Below, in pieces: positions 35,684 to 45,562 of a stretch of DNA of 64,000 nucleotides; position 1 is the first letter of the stretch; every line of letters starts with the position of its first letter. The DNA comes from Pseudomonas sp. Irchel 3A7. Lineage in GTDB: Bacteria; Pseudomonadota; Gammaproteobacteria; Pseudomonadales; Pseudomonadaceae. The DNA lies in assembly GCF_900187565.1 (NCBI RefSeq), contig NZ_FYED01000005.1, positions 124,001 through 188,000 on the forward strand. Reading direction: 5' to 3'. The position numbers were made by a program, and so were the translations under genes. A model generated the notes under the pieces. The model saw only the letters and a list, made by a program, of their open reading frames with translations, was not told the origin of the DNA and searched no databases.

Positions 35684-36658
35684 ATGAAAAAAACCGTCCT
35701 CGCCTTCAGTCGTGTCACGCCTGAAATGGTCGAACGCCTGCAACAAGACTTCGACGTCATTGTGCCGAATCCGAAAAACGGCGACATCAATGCCCAGTTC
35801 AACGAAGCCCTGCCCCATGCCCACGGCTTGATCGGCGTCGGCCGCAAACTCGGTCGTGCGCAGCTTGAGAACGCTGCCAAACTGGAAGTGGTGTCGAGTG
35901 TCTCGGTGGGCTACGACAACTATGACCTCGCGTACTTCAACGAACGCGGGATCATGCTGACCAACACGCCCGACGTACTCACCGAAAGCACCGCCGACCT
36001 GGCCTTCGCCTTGTTGATGAGCAGTGCCCGGCGCGTGGCCGAACTCGATGCCTGGACCAAGGCCGGGCAATGGCAAGCCACCGTCGGTGCGCCGCTGTTC
36101 GGTTGTGATGTGCACGGCAAGACCCTGGGCATCGTCGGCATGGGCAACATCGGTGCGGCCATCGCCCGCCGGGGTCGCCTGGGGTTCAACATGCCGATCA
36201 TCTACAGCGGCAATAGCCGCAAGACCGAGCTGGAACAGGAACTCGGTGCACAGTTGCGTAGCCTGGACCAACTGCTGGCCGAAGCCGACTTCGTGTGCCT
36301 GGTGGTACCGCTCAGCGAGAAGACCAGACATTTGATCAGCCATCGCGAACTGGCGCTGATGAAGCCCAATGCCATCCTGGTAAACATCTCGCGCGGCCCG
36401 GTGGTGGATGAGCCGGCACTGATAGAAGCCCTGCAAAACAACCGGATTCGCGGTGCCGGGCTGGATGTTTACGAAAAAGAACCACTGGCCGAGTCGCCAC
36501 TGTTCCAGCTGAAAAACGCCGTGACCTTGCCGCATATCGGCTCGGCCACCCATGAAACCCGCGAAGCGATGGCCAACCGTGCCCTGAGTAACTTGCGCAG
36601 CGCCTTGCTGGGCGAGCGCCCGCAGGACCTGGTCAATCCGCAGGTCTGGAAGGGTTGA
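35684..36658 (+). CDS. D-2-hydroxyacid dehydrogenase (glyoxylate/2-ketogluconate reductase type)
   Basis: A 324-residue D-isomer-specific 2-hydroxyacid dehydrogenase. The Rossmann motif GIVGMGNIGAAIARR (about 148-162), the substrate Arg in NISRGPVVDE, the catalytic Glu in LDVYEKEPL and the His in LPHIGSATHET are all present. The motifs fit the GhrB/TkrA group, which reduces glyoxylate, hydroxypyruvate or 2-ketogluconate with NADPH. Which substrate is used here cannot be decided from sequence. The gene stands alone. Confidence 0.9.
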   Translation: MKKTVLAFSRVTPEMVERLQQDFDVIVPNPKNGDINAQFNEALPHAHGLIGVGRKLGRAQLENAAKLEVVSSVSVGYDNYDLAYFNERGIMLTNTPDVLTESTADLAFALLMSSARRVAELDAWTKAGQWQATVGAPLFGCDVHGKTLGIVGMGNIGAAIARRGRLGFNMPIIYSGNSRKTELEQELGAQLRSLDQLLAEADFVCLVVPLSEKTRHLISHRELALMKPNAILVNISRGPVVDEPALIEALQNNRIRGAGLDVYEKEPLAESPLFQLKNAVTLPHIGSATHETREAMANRALSNLRSALLGERPQDLVNPQVWKG

Positions 36659-36665
36659 TTGAAGC

Positions 36666-36691
36666 GCGGCACGTCTTGTTCGACGTGCCGC
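36666..36691 (+). terminator. Probable terminator of the 2-hydroxyacid dehydrogenase gene
   Basis: GCGGCACGTC and GACGTGCCGC form a perfect 10-base stem eight bases after the stop. The T-run is weak (TTGCAT). Confidence 0.65.
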
Positions 36692-36861
36692 TTGCATCCC
36701 CCTTGCCAATATCCACCGGCCCCCAAGTATCAAGTCCCCCACAACTTCGTTTAAACATCAACAAAGACATAACTTGCAACTCAGTCTTCGGCTGACTTAC
36801 AAAAAACGCCTATAAACTCCGACAAACAAAAGCACCGATCGTGTATTCGGAGAGTATTTGC

Positions 36862-37371
36862 ATGAATAACTTCACCACCGCCGGAGTCATCAGGCGGAGC
36901 AAAGTGTTAATTGTCTTGATGGCGGCGCTTTTCGGACTAATGACACTCATCAACAACTTCACCGACTACGCGGCGTACACTGACTACATCGGGCGAATCA
37001 TCAGCATGGGCGAAACAGTTGGAAATGACTCTCGACGTTACCGAGCAGTCACTTCCACGTTCTTCCATCACCGCTTTTACTGGGCAATCATAACGCTCGA
37101 GATTATTTTCACTTTCAGTTTTCTGCTTGGAACTTATCATCTCTACCGAAAGCTTGTAGCCCCACGGAGTGAATTCCATGCAGCCAAGAAATTCGCCATT
37201 ATCGGTTTCACCACCGCAATTTTCGTTTACCAATTCTTTTACGTGGTCATACTCAATGAGTGGTTCGACATGGAATATTCCGCTCAGCGAAACGCCTATG
37301 AATGGGCAAGAAACAACATTGAATACATGTTCCTCGGCCTGATATATCTGCTGGTGGCGAAGGATAATTGA
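36862..37371 (+). CDS. DUF2165-type small membrane protein
   Basis: About 169 residues with four hydrophobic segments and the pattern NNFTDY....FHHRFYW typical of DUF2165 proteins, which have no assigned function. GGAGAG precedes the ATG at 36862. The gene is visibly more AT-rich than its neighbours (AAT, ATT and TTT codons are frequent), which may indicate later acquisition. Confidence 0.8.
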   Translation: MNNFTTAGVIRRSKVLIVLMAALFGLMTLINNFTDYAAYTDYIGRIISMGETVGNDSRRYRAVTSTFFHHRFYWAIITLEIIFTFSFLLGTYHLYRKLVAPRSEFHAAKKFAIIGFTTAIFVYQFFYVVILNEWFDMEYSAQRNAYEWARNNIEYMFLGLIYLLVAKDN

Positions 37372-37383
37372 ATCGTTTATTTC

Positions 37384-38286
37384 TCATGCCAACTTGCTCG
37401 CCACGGGACTCACACTTGGCCGGGGTTTGCGGAATACCAACACGTTACCCAGCATAACCATCACCAACCCCACCAGCGCCGGTGCGGTCCACTGGTAACC
37501 TTCGGCAAACGCCGAGACATTCAGCGCCACCACCGGGAACAGCACGGTGCAATAGGCGGCACGTTCCGGCCCCATGCGGCCGACCAGCGTCAGGTAAGCG
37601 GTGAAACCGATTACCGAGCCTGGAATCACCAGATACAGCAGCGAACCGATGTAGCGGGTATTCCATTCCATGTCGAACGGTATGCCTTTGACCAGGCACC
37701 ACACCGACAGCATTGCCGCACCGTAGGCCATCCCCCAGGCGTTGGTCGTCAACGGCTTGAGCCCGGCCTTCTGTTGCAGGCTCGAGAGCATGTTGCCCGC
37801 CGAGAAGCACAAGGTGCCGCACAGTGCCAGGCCCAGGCCGAGCAAGGTTTGCGGGCTGGCGGTGTGGCCGACCAGTTCCGGCCAGAACAACAGGCCAAGG
37901 CCGAGCAAGCCCAGCGCGCCACCCATCAACACATTGCGGGCGATTTTCTGGCCGAAGAATACTCGCGCATTCAACGCATTCCACAGCGTGGCGGTGGAAA
38001 ACACCACGGCGACCAGGCCGCTGGGAATCCACTGGCTGGCGGTCAGAAAGCACATGAAGTTAACGCAAAACAGGCACACCCCCTGCGCCAGGCAGATCAG
38101 ATGCCCGCGCCGGTTCATCACTTGCAGCTTTCGGCTGAGCAGCAACATTGCGAACAGCACCAGCGCGGCGAGGCCGAAGCGATAGACGATCGACACAGGA
38201 ATCGCCACCACGCCCAGTTGCCATTTCAGGGCAATCCAGGTGGTGCCCCAGATCAGCACGGTCAACAGGTACAAAGACAGGTTCAT
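37384..38286 (-). CDS. DMT-superfamily (EamA) transporter
   Basis: A 300-residue membrane protein with ten hydrophobic segments in two EamA half-repeats (YLLTVLIWGTTWIALKW at the start). It is probably a metabolite or amino acid exporter. GAGGAG precedes the ATG at 38286; the long upstream frame is antisense to the AraC gene and is rejected. It is divergent from that AraC-type regulator, which is likely its controller. Confidence 0.88.
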   Translation of the reverse strand: MNLSLYLLTVLIWGTTWIALKWQLGVVAIPVSIVYRFGLAALVLFAMLLLSRKLQVMNRRGHLICLAQGVCLFCVNFMCFLTASQWIPSGLVAVVFSTATLWNALNARVFFGQKIARNVLMGGALGLLGLGLLFWPELVGHTASPQTLLGLGLALCGTLCFSAGNMLSSLQQKAGLKPLTTNAWGMAYGAAMLSVWCLVKGIPFDMEWNTRYIGSLLYLVIPGSVIGFTAYLTLVGRMGPERAAYCTVLFPVVALNVSAFAEGYQWTAPALVGLVMVMLGNVLVFRKPRPSVSPVASKLA

Positions 38287-38424
38287 GGCAAAGGCTCCTC
38301 GATAGGTGCCCAGTGTCCTGCGCCGCGCCTTGGCGCACTTGCATAAACTTGCGCTTTTGTCGTGTGGCGGGCTGGCAGGCGTATGTCTACGGAGTAGGAT
38401 GCAAGGCGTTGGAGAGAACTGATC

Positions 38425-39300
38425 ATGTCCGCACTGGAAACCCTGCAAGTCTTTCAAGCCCTCAACCGCTCGCCCAATGCTCGCCTCGAGCACAGCGCCG
38501 AGCTCGGTGACGGCCTGTCCGCAGCCTTGTGGAACAACCATCACGATGCCCAGGACTACGAAGCGCCGAGCCACCATACGCTGTCGTGCTACATCGCCGG
38601 TGGCACAGGCACCTTCCGTCGCGACCAGCCCGGCACCAAGGGTGGCCCGGACAAGTTGTGCATCCTGCCCGCCGATCATCAGTCCGGCTGGGTGATCAAC
38701 GGTGATATTCGCCTGGCACACCTGTATTTCAGCCCCGAACAATTTGCCCTGGGCTGCGTCACGCTGCTCGATCGCGAACCTCGCGAATTGCAGTTGCGCG
38801 AACAAACCTTTCTGAATGATCCGCAGCAGGCGCTGCGCTTTCGACAGTTGATCGCCCTCAACTGGGACGAACCGGGTGAACGCCTGCTCACCAGCAGCCT
38901 GGCCCACGAAATGCTCAGTCATGCCCTGCTCAGCCAAGTCAGCACGCGCCCGGGCTTGCGTCTCAAGGGCGGTCTGGCGGCGCATCAACGACGGTTGCTG
39001 GTGGAGTACATCGACGGCCACTTGGCCGAAGCCATCAGCCTGGGACAACTGGCGGCATTGTGTGCGCTGTCGGAATACCACTTCGCGCGGATGTTCCGCG
39101 AGAGCTTCGGCTTGCCGCCACATCAGTACGTACTGGCGCGTCGGTTGAATCGGGCGCGGGAGTTGCTGCGTTCGACATCGCAGCCATTGGGGGAGATTGC
39201 GCTGGCTTGTGGGTTTGCCAGTGCCAGTCATTTCACCAATCGGTTTCGGCAAAGCGTGGGCGGGACGCCGGGGGAGTATCGGCAGGCTTTTTTGCGTTAG
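38425..39300 (+). CDS. AraC-family transcriptional regulator
   Basis: A 291-residue protein with an N-terminal cupin-like sensing half and a C-terminal AraC double HTH (LGQLAALCALSEYHFARMFRESFG and IALACGFASASHFTNRFRQSVGGTPGEYR). GGAGAG stands before the ATG. It shares a 138-base divergent region with the DMT transporter. Confidence 0.9.
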   Translation: MSALETLQVFQALNRSPNARLEHSAELGDGLSAALWNNHHDAQDYEAPSHHTLSCYIAGGTGTFRRDQPGTKGGPDKLCILPADHQSGWVINGDIRLAHLYFSPEQFALGCVTLLDREPRELQLREQTFLNDPQQALRFRQLIALNWDEPGERLLTSSLAHEMLSHALLSQVSTRPGLRLKGGLAAHQRRLLVEYIDGHLAEAISLGQLAALCALSEYHFARMFRESFGLPPHQYVLARRLNRARELLRSTSQPLGEIALACGFASASHFTNRFRQSVGGTPGEYRQAFLR

Positions 39301-39330
39301 CCCCAAGTTTTTCGGCGCCTTTAAGGCCGC

Positions 39331-39397
39331 TTTCGCGAGCAGGCTCGCTCCCACAGGTTTACGCGATCCAACTGTGGGAGCGAGCCTGCTCGCGAAG
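39331..39397. repeat. REP pair, outward arrangement
   Basis: Reverse and forward REP copies between the convergent ends of the AraC gene and the TonB-receptor gene. Confidence 0.9.
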
Positions 39398-39417
39398 AAC
39401 GATGACGCGGATTCCGA

Positions 39418-41859
39418 TCAGAACTCCAAGGTGCTCGACAAAATCACCTGCCGCGAATCCCCCATCGACACAAAGAACCGACTCGCCGCCGAGGTGTAGT
39501 AAGTGCGGTCGAACAGGTTTTTCACGTTGAGCTGAAACTTGACCTTCTGCCCGTCGAGCTGAGTGTCGTAGGTAGCGAACGCATCAGCGACGGTGTAGCC
39601 CGGCAGCTCAAAATCGTTCACGGCGTTACCCGCCCGCTCCCCGACGTAACGCGCTCCCGCGCCGACCCGCAGCTGATCGCCGCCGATGATCCTGCCAAAG
39701 TCATACACCGCCGACAGCGAGCCGCTGTTCTTCGCCACGTTTTGCAGTTTTTTGCCTTTGTAGTCCGGGTCCTCGGTCACTTCGGCGTCGGTGTAGGCGT
39801 AGCTGCCGATCATGCTCCAGCGGTCGCTGAGCTGGCCGCTCAAATCCACTTCCAGACCACGGGAGCGCACTTCACCGGCAGCGCTGTAGATCGTCACCGG
39901 GCCTTCGGAGTTGGCGATCAACACGTTGCGCTTCGTGATGTCGAACAGTGCGATGTTGCCCGTCACGCGTCCCGGCAGATCAAGCTTGGCGCCGATCTCC
40001 CAGGACTTGGCTTCTTCCGGCGCGACACTGCCGTCGAGCACGACGGTGCTGCCACTCAAGGGCGCGATGGTCGAGTTGGGTTTGAACGATTCGGTGTAGC
40101 TGCCGTAGAACGACAATGCGTCGGAATAGCGATATACCAGCCCCGCCCGCGGCACCCACTTCTGGCCGTTGCTGTCGGTGTTGGCATGGAACGGCACGCC
40201 TTTGCCGGCGTACTGGTCGTACTCCTGGAAACGAGCACCGGCCACCAGAATCCATTGGTCGGTGAGGTGGATCGAGTCCTGCAAAAACGCTGAATTGCTG
40301 CGCAGCAAATCAGTCTGGGCACTGTCGGCCGGGCTGACGGTGGTGCCTTCGACTTCACGGCCATACACCGGATTGAGGTAGCTGAAGGTAGTCAGGCTCT
40401 TCTGGCGGATCAGGTCTTCGCGGTAGATCTTGCGGTATTCGTCATCGATGCCGAACACCAGGTCATGACGCATGCCCAGGACGTCGACGTTGCCCTCGAC
40501 ACTCGCCGTGGTAAACCGGTCGGTACTGATCGCATTTTGCGTGCCGTCCATGCTGCGGGTCAGCGTGCCCTTCCTGGTGTCGATGGCGGTCACGCGCACC
40601 TGGCTGGCATCGTAGGTTTCGCGGTTCCAGCTGTAGCCGAAGTGGGCTTTCCAGTTGTCGTTGAGTTCGTGATCGGCTTCGAAGTGATAGAGGTCCGAGC
40701 GCCCTTCCATGTTGTTGAAGGGTTCGTCGAGCCGCCGATCACGGGAGATGTCCAGCGGGTGATTGTCACGCGGATCGATCACCGTGCCACGGTCGAACGG
40801 GGTCAGGAATTCGCGGTGCTCGTAGGCGAACAACAGCTTGGTGCTCTCGCCGAACCAGGCCAGCGACGGTGCAACCAGCGTCTCGCGATGCACGCCGTAG
40901 TTGCGCCAGTAATCTTCGTCTTCATGATCCAGCACCATGCGATAGGCCAGCCCTGAAGTGCCCAACGCACCGGTGCTGTCGAAGGTGCCGCCGCTGCCGT
41001 TCTTGCCTTCGCCATAGGTCGAGCCGCGCAGGGTCAAGGCGTTGTACTGCTCAAGTTCGGGCTTTTTGCTGACCATGTTCACCACGCCGCCAGGGTCCTG
41101 AATCCCGTAGAGCAGCGAGGCCGGCCCCTTGAGCACTTCGACCCGATCCACTGTCGCGTTCATGCCACGGCCCTGCACGATCGGCATGCCGTCGCGCATG
41201 ATCGAACCGTTGCGGTTGTCGCCAAAGCCGCGGGTCATCACCGAATCCTGGGTGCTGCCCAGCGTGTTGCCCTGGGTGATGCCGCTGACGTTGGCCAGGG
41301 CGTCATCCAGATTGCGCGGTGCCTGATCGCGAATGACCTGAGCCGCGACCACGTTGACGGTCTGCGGAATTTCCTGAAGCGGGGCCGAGGTGCGCATCAC
41401 CGAACTGGTGGGCGGTGGCTGGTAACTCGTGGATTGATCCATCACTGAGGTAATGGTGGTCGCCCCCAGGTTCAAGGCACCTTCGGTGGGTAGCGGTTCC
41501 AGGGCCATGGTGTGGCTATCGGTACGTCGGTAGGTGAAGCCCGAACCGCTGAGCAATCGCTGCAGGGCCTGTTCGGCGCTCATCTGGCCGTTTACGGCCG
41601 GCGCATTGAGACCGTAGGGCGCTTCATCGGTGTAGACGACGCTGATGCCCGTCACCCGGCTGAAATCGCTCAAGGCCTGGGGCAGCGGTTTGGCGGCCAT
41701 CGAAAAGCTGAACTGCGTGTGTTGTTGGGCGCTGGCATCCGCGGCCATCGCCACGCTCAGCGGCAGCAACGCCAAAGCCGAAAAGCTCAACGCCGAAACA
41801 TTCAAAGCAGAAACACTCAACCATCGTTTGACCGAACCCGATTTTGCCCTGGACTTCAT
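39418..41859 (-). CDS. TonB-dependent siderophore receptor with signalling domain
   Basis: An 813-residue outer-membrane receptor. It has a signal peptide (cleavage near VAMAADA), an N-terminal STN signalling domain (about 48-120; FSMAAKPLPQALSDFSRVTG), a plug (about 150-270; SAPLQEIPQTVNVV, DRVEVLKGPASLLYG) and a beta-barrel ending in a C-terminal phenylalanine. The STN domain would contact the FecR-like protein encoded upstream. A ferric siderophore, perhaps a xenosiderophore, is the likely ligand; the identity is not readable. Confidence 0.93.
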   Translation of the reverse strand: MKSRAKSGSVKRWLSVSALNVSALSFSALALLPLSVAMAADASAQQHTQFSFSMAAKPLPQALSDFSRVTGISVVYTDEAPYGLNAPAVNGQMSAEQALQRLLSGSGFTYRRTDSHTMALEPLPTEGALNLGATTITSVMDQSTSYQPPPTSSVMRTSAPLQEIPQTVNVVAAQVIRDQAPRNLDDALANVSGITQGNTLGSTQDSVMTRGFGDNRNGSIMRDGMPIVQGRGMNATVDRVEVLKGPASLLYGIQDPGGVVNMVSKKPELEQYNALTLRGSTYGEGKNGSGGTFDSTGALGTSGLAYRMVLDHEDEDYWRNYGVHRETLVAPSLAWFGESTKLLFAYEHREFLTPFDRGTVIDPRDNHPLDISRDRRLDEPFNNMEGRSDLYHFEADHELNDNWKAHFGYSWNRETYDASQVRVTAIDTRKGTLTRSMDGTQNAISTDRFTTASVEGNVDVLGMRHDLVFGIDDEYRKIYREDLIRQKSLTTFSYLNPVYGREVEGTTVSPADSAQTDLLRSNSAFLQDSIHLTDQWILVAGARFQEYDQYAGKGVPFHANTDSNGQKWVPRAGLVYRYSDALSFYGSYTESFKPNSTIAPLSGSTVVLDGSVAPEEAKSWEIGAKLDLPGRVTGNIALFDITKRNVLIANSEGPVTIYSAAGEVRSRGLEVDLSGQLSDRWSMIGSYAYTDAEVTEDPDYKGKKLQNVAKNSGSLSAVYDFGRIIGGDQLRVGAGARYVGERAGNAVNDFELPGYTVADAFATYDTQLDGQKVKFQLNVKNLFDRTYYTSAASRFFVSMGDSRQVILSSTLEF

Positions 41860-41996
41860 GACTCATGACCTGTGTAGAACCGCAGCGGATGCGAATGACT
41901 CGCAGTTTCAGTCACTACACGGATGGCGTTCGGTTTTACCTCAGCAGAAAGTTGAAAATATTTTTATTCAGAAATATGTGGTGGTTGATCTGGCCC

Positions 41997-42064
41997 TTTC
42001 GCGAGCAGGCTCGCTCCCACATTTGAAAATGCATTCCCCTGTGGGAGCGAGCCTGCTCGCGAAT
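41997..42064. repeat. REP pair, outward arrangement
   Basis: Reverse and forward REP copies between the FecR stop and the receptor gene. The preceding AT-rich stretch 41945-41990 may hold the receptor promoter. Confidence 0.88.
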
Positions 42065-42076
42065 AGGCCGGTCGGC

Positions 42077-43066
42077 TCAACGCAAAATAATCAGATGCCC
42101 CAAAACCTGATGCTGCTCAAACCCCAACACCCCCTGCAACGAACTCAACACCGCCTGCGGGTTCTTGCTCGCAAAGCTGCCACTGACCCGACGCTTGGCC
42201 AGTTCATCGTTGAGCAACACAATCCGCCCCGGGTAATACCGCCCCAGGTCCTGCACCACCTCGGCTAACGTCGCCTTGTAGTAGTTGAGCCAACCCTGGC
42301 GCCACGCCAACTGCGCTTCACTGTCCACCGCATGCAGCGGTTGCGCCGTACCCTCGCCATAAGCCACTTGCTGGCCGGCGGTGAGGATTTGTTGCGCGGC
42401 GTCTTTATCCGCCGTCACTGCGACGCGACCGGACAACACCGTGACCTGCGCACCCCGAGGTTGCAGGCGCACCTCGAACTGCGTGCCGAGTACCCGCGCC
42501 TGACCTTTTTCGGCGTCGACCACAAACGGCTCACCGGTGTGGGTCACGCTGAAGAAACCGGCACCGCGACGCACCTGCACATGCCGTTCCCCGCCACTGA
42601 AATCCACGGCGATGGCACTGTCGGCATCCAGGGTGACTTGTGATTGATCGGCCAGGGTGACGGTGCGGATTTCCCCCGGCGCCGAGACATAATCGGCGCC
42701 CAGGTCATCGAGCCAGCGCGTCGGTTGCCAACCGGTGCCCAGGCTGATCATCAACAATAAACAAGCGGCCATCGCCAGGGCACCGGACCAGCGCCGCACG
42801 CTGTGGCGGCGCGAGTGATTCATGGCGTTGAGGTAACGCTGCAACGCCAATGCGTCTTCATCGGCCAGGGTGCGCGCCGGCACTTCGCTCAACTCCCACA
42901 GCACTTGCGCACGGGCGTAGGCCTCGGCATGAGCCGGGTCAGCCTTCAACCACTGGCTGAAGGTGGCTTGATCACCACTGCTCGGCTGGTCATGCAACAG
43001 GCTCAGCCAAGTCAGTGCGGCCTGCTCCTGAGCGGGCGTCGGGGTGACGGTTTGTAAATTGTTCAC
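42077..43066 (-). CDS. FecR-type anti-sigma/sigma regulator
   Basis: A 329-residue inner-membrane protein. Its cytosolic N-terminus (TWLSLLHDQPSSGDQATFSQWLKADPAHAEAY) has the FecR anti-sigma layout. It is followed by one membrane segment (about 93-112), a periplasmic FecR domain and a C-terminal STN-interacting region. It would hold the ECF sigma factor and relay receptor occupancy. It overlaps the sigma gene by four bases. Confidence 0.92.
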   Translation of the reverse strand: MNNLQTVTPTPAQEQAALTWLSLLHDQPSSGDQATFSQWLKADPAHAEAYARAQVLWELSEVPARTLADEDALALQRYLNAMNHSRRHSVRRWSGALAMAACLLLMISLGTGWQPTRWLDDLGADYVSAPGEIRTVTLADQSQVTLDADSAIAVDFSGGERHVQVRRGAGFFSVTHTGEPFVVDAEKGQARVLGTQFEVRLQPRGAQVTVLSGRVAVTADKDAAQQILTAGQQVAYGEGTAQPLHAVDSEAQLAWRQGWLNYYKATLAEVVQDLGRYYPGRIVLLNDELAKRRVSGSFASKNPQAVLSSLQGVLGFEQHQVLGHLIILR

Positions 43067-43650
43067 GATGCTTTCCCTGGCGTACGCGGTTCCGGTTCCC
43101 GCAGGCTGGCCTTGCAGGCCTCGAGCGCGCGCATCATATGTTTTTCCACGGCACTTTGGGACAGACCCATGGCCTTGGCGATTTCGGCGTACTTGCGGCC
43201 ATGGATGCGGTTAAGCAAAAAGATCTGCCGCGTACGCTCTGGCAATGCGCGCAACGCTGCTTCGACATGCCGCAAATCGTTGCCCGCTTCCAGTGCCGCT
43301 TGCGGTTCGCTGCCGACGCCGTCCGACGGTTCTGCCATCAAGCCTTCGCTGGCCCGGGCTCGCGTGCCTTCGCTACGCAAATGGTCGATAGCAATGTTGC
43401 CGGCGCAGCGCAACAGGTAGGTACTGAGTTCCTCGACCTGTACCAGCGGCCGGCGCCAGAAACGCAGGAACAAGTCCTGCACCAGGTCTGCGGCGGTCGC
43501 CCGGCAACCGACGCGGCGGCTCACCAGCGCTTCCATTTGCGAACGTTGCGACAGAAACACCTGAAGAAAATGCGCACGGTCACCGCGCGGCTCATCGCGA
43601 TCTATTTCAGAGGGCTCTATTTCAAAGGGCTCGGGCGGACGACTGATCAT
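43063..43650 (-). CDS. FecI-type ECF sigma factor
   Basis: A 195-residue ECF sigma factor with region 2 (DLVQDLFLRFWRR, LLRCAGNIAIDHLR) and region 4 (LPERTRQIFLLNRIHGRKYAEIAKAMGLSQSAVEKHMMRALEACK). It should direct transcription of the receptor gene after a siderophore signal. The ATG at 43650 is preferred over a TTG at 43677, which lies inside the preceding DUF3325 gene. It lies five bases behind that gene in one leftward operon. Confidence 0.9.
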   Translation of the reverse strand: MISRPPEPFEIEPSEIDRDEPRGDRAHFLQVFLSQRSQMEALVSRRVGCRATAADLVQDLFLRFWRRPLVQVEELSTYLLRCAGNIAIDHLRSEGTRARASEGLMAEPSDGVGSEPQAALEAGNDLRHVEAALRALPERTRQIFLLNRIHGRKYAEIAKAMGLSQSAVEKHMMRALEACKASLREPEPRTPGKAS

Positions 43651-43654
43651 GGAT

Positions 43655-43981
43655 TCAATACGGCGCAAAGGCAGCAATCGGGCTGGCCAGCAGACCCAAC
43701 CCAGCCAGGGACAATGCCAGGCGCGGGCGATACGGCATCAGCATCACCAGCAGCAAGGCACTTAGCATCAACACCGCGAACCACTCCACCAGGCCCAGCG
43801 CCCAACCGGTCGTCGACACCGCTGCCCACAACGACACGGCCAGCAACAACCCTCCCGCCCACTTCATCCGTCGACGCACGGGCAGCGACGATTTGCGCCC
43901 CAGCAACTCGGCATGGTGACGGTCCATGGACAAACACAGCGCGGTAAAACCGCCATAACAGAGCAAACAGGCCAGCAACAT
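43655..43981 (-). CDS. DUF3325 small membrane protein
   Basis: A 108-residue protein with three hydrophobic segments (MLLACLLCYGGFTALCLSMD at the start). DUF3325 proteins usually sit beside PepSY and DUF3649 proteins in siderophore loci. The function is unknown. It starts one base after the PepSY gene. Confidence 0.82.
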   Translation of the reverse strand: MLLACLLCYGGFTALCLSMDRHHAELLGRKSSLPVRRRMKWAGGLLLAVSLWAAVSTTGWALGLVEWFAVLMLSALLLVMLMPYRPRLALSLAGLGLLASPIAAFAPY

Positions 43982-45562
43982 TCAGTTGGCTTCCTGTTCA
44001 AGGGCGATCGGTTGCGCCTGTTGCTGGCCGGTGACTGAAACCCGCCCGGCGCGCTGCATTTTCCACGCCGCCCACCCGAGGAACAGACCGCTGCCCAGGC
44101 ACGCCAGATCGAAACCGGCCATGGCCCAATCGCCCTGCACCAGCGTGACGCCGAGGTGATACGGCGTGGTCATCAGGTTGAGCAACGGCACCGCGCCGAA
44201 CAGCAGCGCCGCCAGTGCCAACTGCTCTACCCAGGCCGCGCGCCCTCGGCGGAAGATGGCGTGCAACAGGCTCAAGCCCCAGACGATGAAGAAGGCGTTG
44301 ACCTCCCAATCCGCCCGCCCGGCCATGTCCACCGGTATCAGGCGGTTGGCCCAGAAGAACGCCGCCACCGCGACAACGAGTCCCGACATGCTGGCGATGT
44401 TCAGCACTTCCACCAGCCGCAACTCGAAGGGCATCACGCCGCTTTTGGCATGCTTGAGTTGACGCTTGCCGAGCCAGATCACCAGCCCGGTGCCGATCAT
44501 CGCCGTACTCGCCAGCCCGCAGATAAAGTACAACCAGCGCAATACCGGGCCGGCGAAATGGCCCATGTGCAAGCCGTAGAAACTGCCGGCGATGGCCATC
44601 GGCAATGGTTGCGCCGGTGTCGCGGCGAGCAGTTGCCCGGTCACGCCATTGAAGGTCACGGCGCTGCCAAAGTCGTGAACCACACGGTCGGCCCCATCGC
44701 GCGCCAGCACCACCGAGGCGTTCGCATCGCCCGGATTGTTCACCGTCAAGCGCCCGACCCGCCCGCCCGACCACTGTTCGCGGGCCTTTTCCAGCATCGG
44801 CGCCAACGGCAGCAATGGCGCGGGGTCACCGGCGGCTTTCGCGGTATTGGACGCGGGAAACACCTCACTGTAAAACGCCTGCACATCACCTTTATACGAG
44901 GCCAGGATGCTCGCCGGCATCACCAGGGCCATGAAAATCACCAGGCTGCTGTAGGTGATCATCAGGTGAAACGGCAACACCAGCACACCCACCGCGTTGT
45001 GCCCGTCAAGCCAGGAACGCTGGCCCTTGCGCGGGCGGAAGGTGAAGAAGTCCTTGAAGATTTTCTTGTGGGTAATGATCCCGCTGATCAGCGCGACGAA
45101 CATCACCATGGCCGCGATGGTCGACAGCCAGCGGCCCCACGGATAAGGCATTTGCAATTGAAAGTGGAAGCGGTAGAAGAACTCACCGCCCCGGGTGTCG
45201 CGGCCCTGCACTTCGTTGCCGGATTGCGGGTCGAGGAGTTTTTCCGTGAGCTGGCCGCGCTCACCGGGCTTGGCCGGCGTCTGCTGCCAGCGCACCGACA
45301 GGCCGGGTTCGCGGGCATCGGGCAAATCGATGATCCAGCGCGAGGCATTCGGGGCGTGCTGTTCAAGATAGCGCTGGGCCAGGGTCAGGCTGTCCTCGGA
45401 GGACACCGCGCGCGCGGGAATTTCCGGCTGCATCCAGTGACTGGTCTCGTCCTTGAAATAGGCAAGTGTGCCGGTCAGGAAAATCGCAAACAGCAACCAG
45501 CCGAAGGTCAATCCGGCCCAGGTGTGCAACCAGGCCATGGCCTGGCGGAATCCTTCTTTCAT
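43982..45562 (-). CDS. PepSY-associated membrane protein (probable ferrisiderophore reductase)
   Basis: A 526-residue membrane protein with an N-terminal PepSY_TM helix (AMAWLHTWAGLTFGWLLFAIFLTGTLAYF), large periplasmic segments and further helices with histidines (DGHNAVGVLVLPFHLMITYSS, SFYGLHMGHF). Relatives in pyoverdine and xenosiderophore loci are thought to reduce ferric siderophores in the periplasm. The ATG at 45562 overlaps the DUF3649 stop by four bases; the upstream extension is rejected. Confidence 0.85.
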   Translation of the reverse strand: MKEGFRQAMAWLHTWAGLTFGWLLFAIFLTGTLAYFKDETSHWMQPEIPARAVSSEDSLTLAQRYLEQHAPNASRWIIDLPDAREPGLSVRWQQTPAKPGERGQLTEKLLDPQSGNEVQGRDTRGGEFFYRFHFQLQMPYPWGRWLSTIAAMVMFVALISGIITHKKIFKDFFTFRPRKGQRSWLDGHNAVGVLVLPFHLMITYSSLVIFMALVMPASILASYKGDVQAFYSEVFPASNTAKAAGDPAPLLPLAPMLEKAREQWSGGRVGRLTVNNPGDANASVVLARDGADRVVHDFGSAVTFNGVTGQLLAATPAQPLPMAIAGSFYGLHMGHFAGPVLRWLYFICGLASTAMIGTGLVIWLGKRQLKHAKSGVMPFELRLVEVLNIASMSGLVVAVAAFFWANRLIPVDMAGRADWEVNAFFIVWGLSLLHAIFRRGRAAWVEQLALAALLFGAVPLLNLMTTPYHLGVTLVQGDWAMAGFDLACLGSGLFLGWAAWKMQRAGRVSVTGQQQAQPIALEQEAN

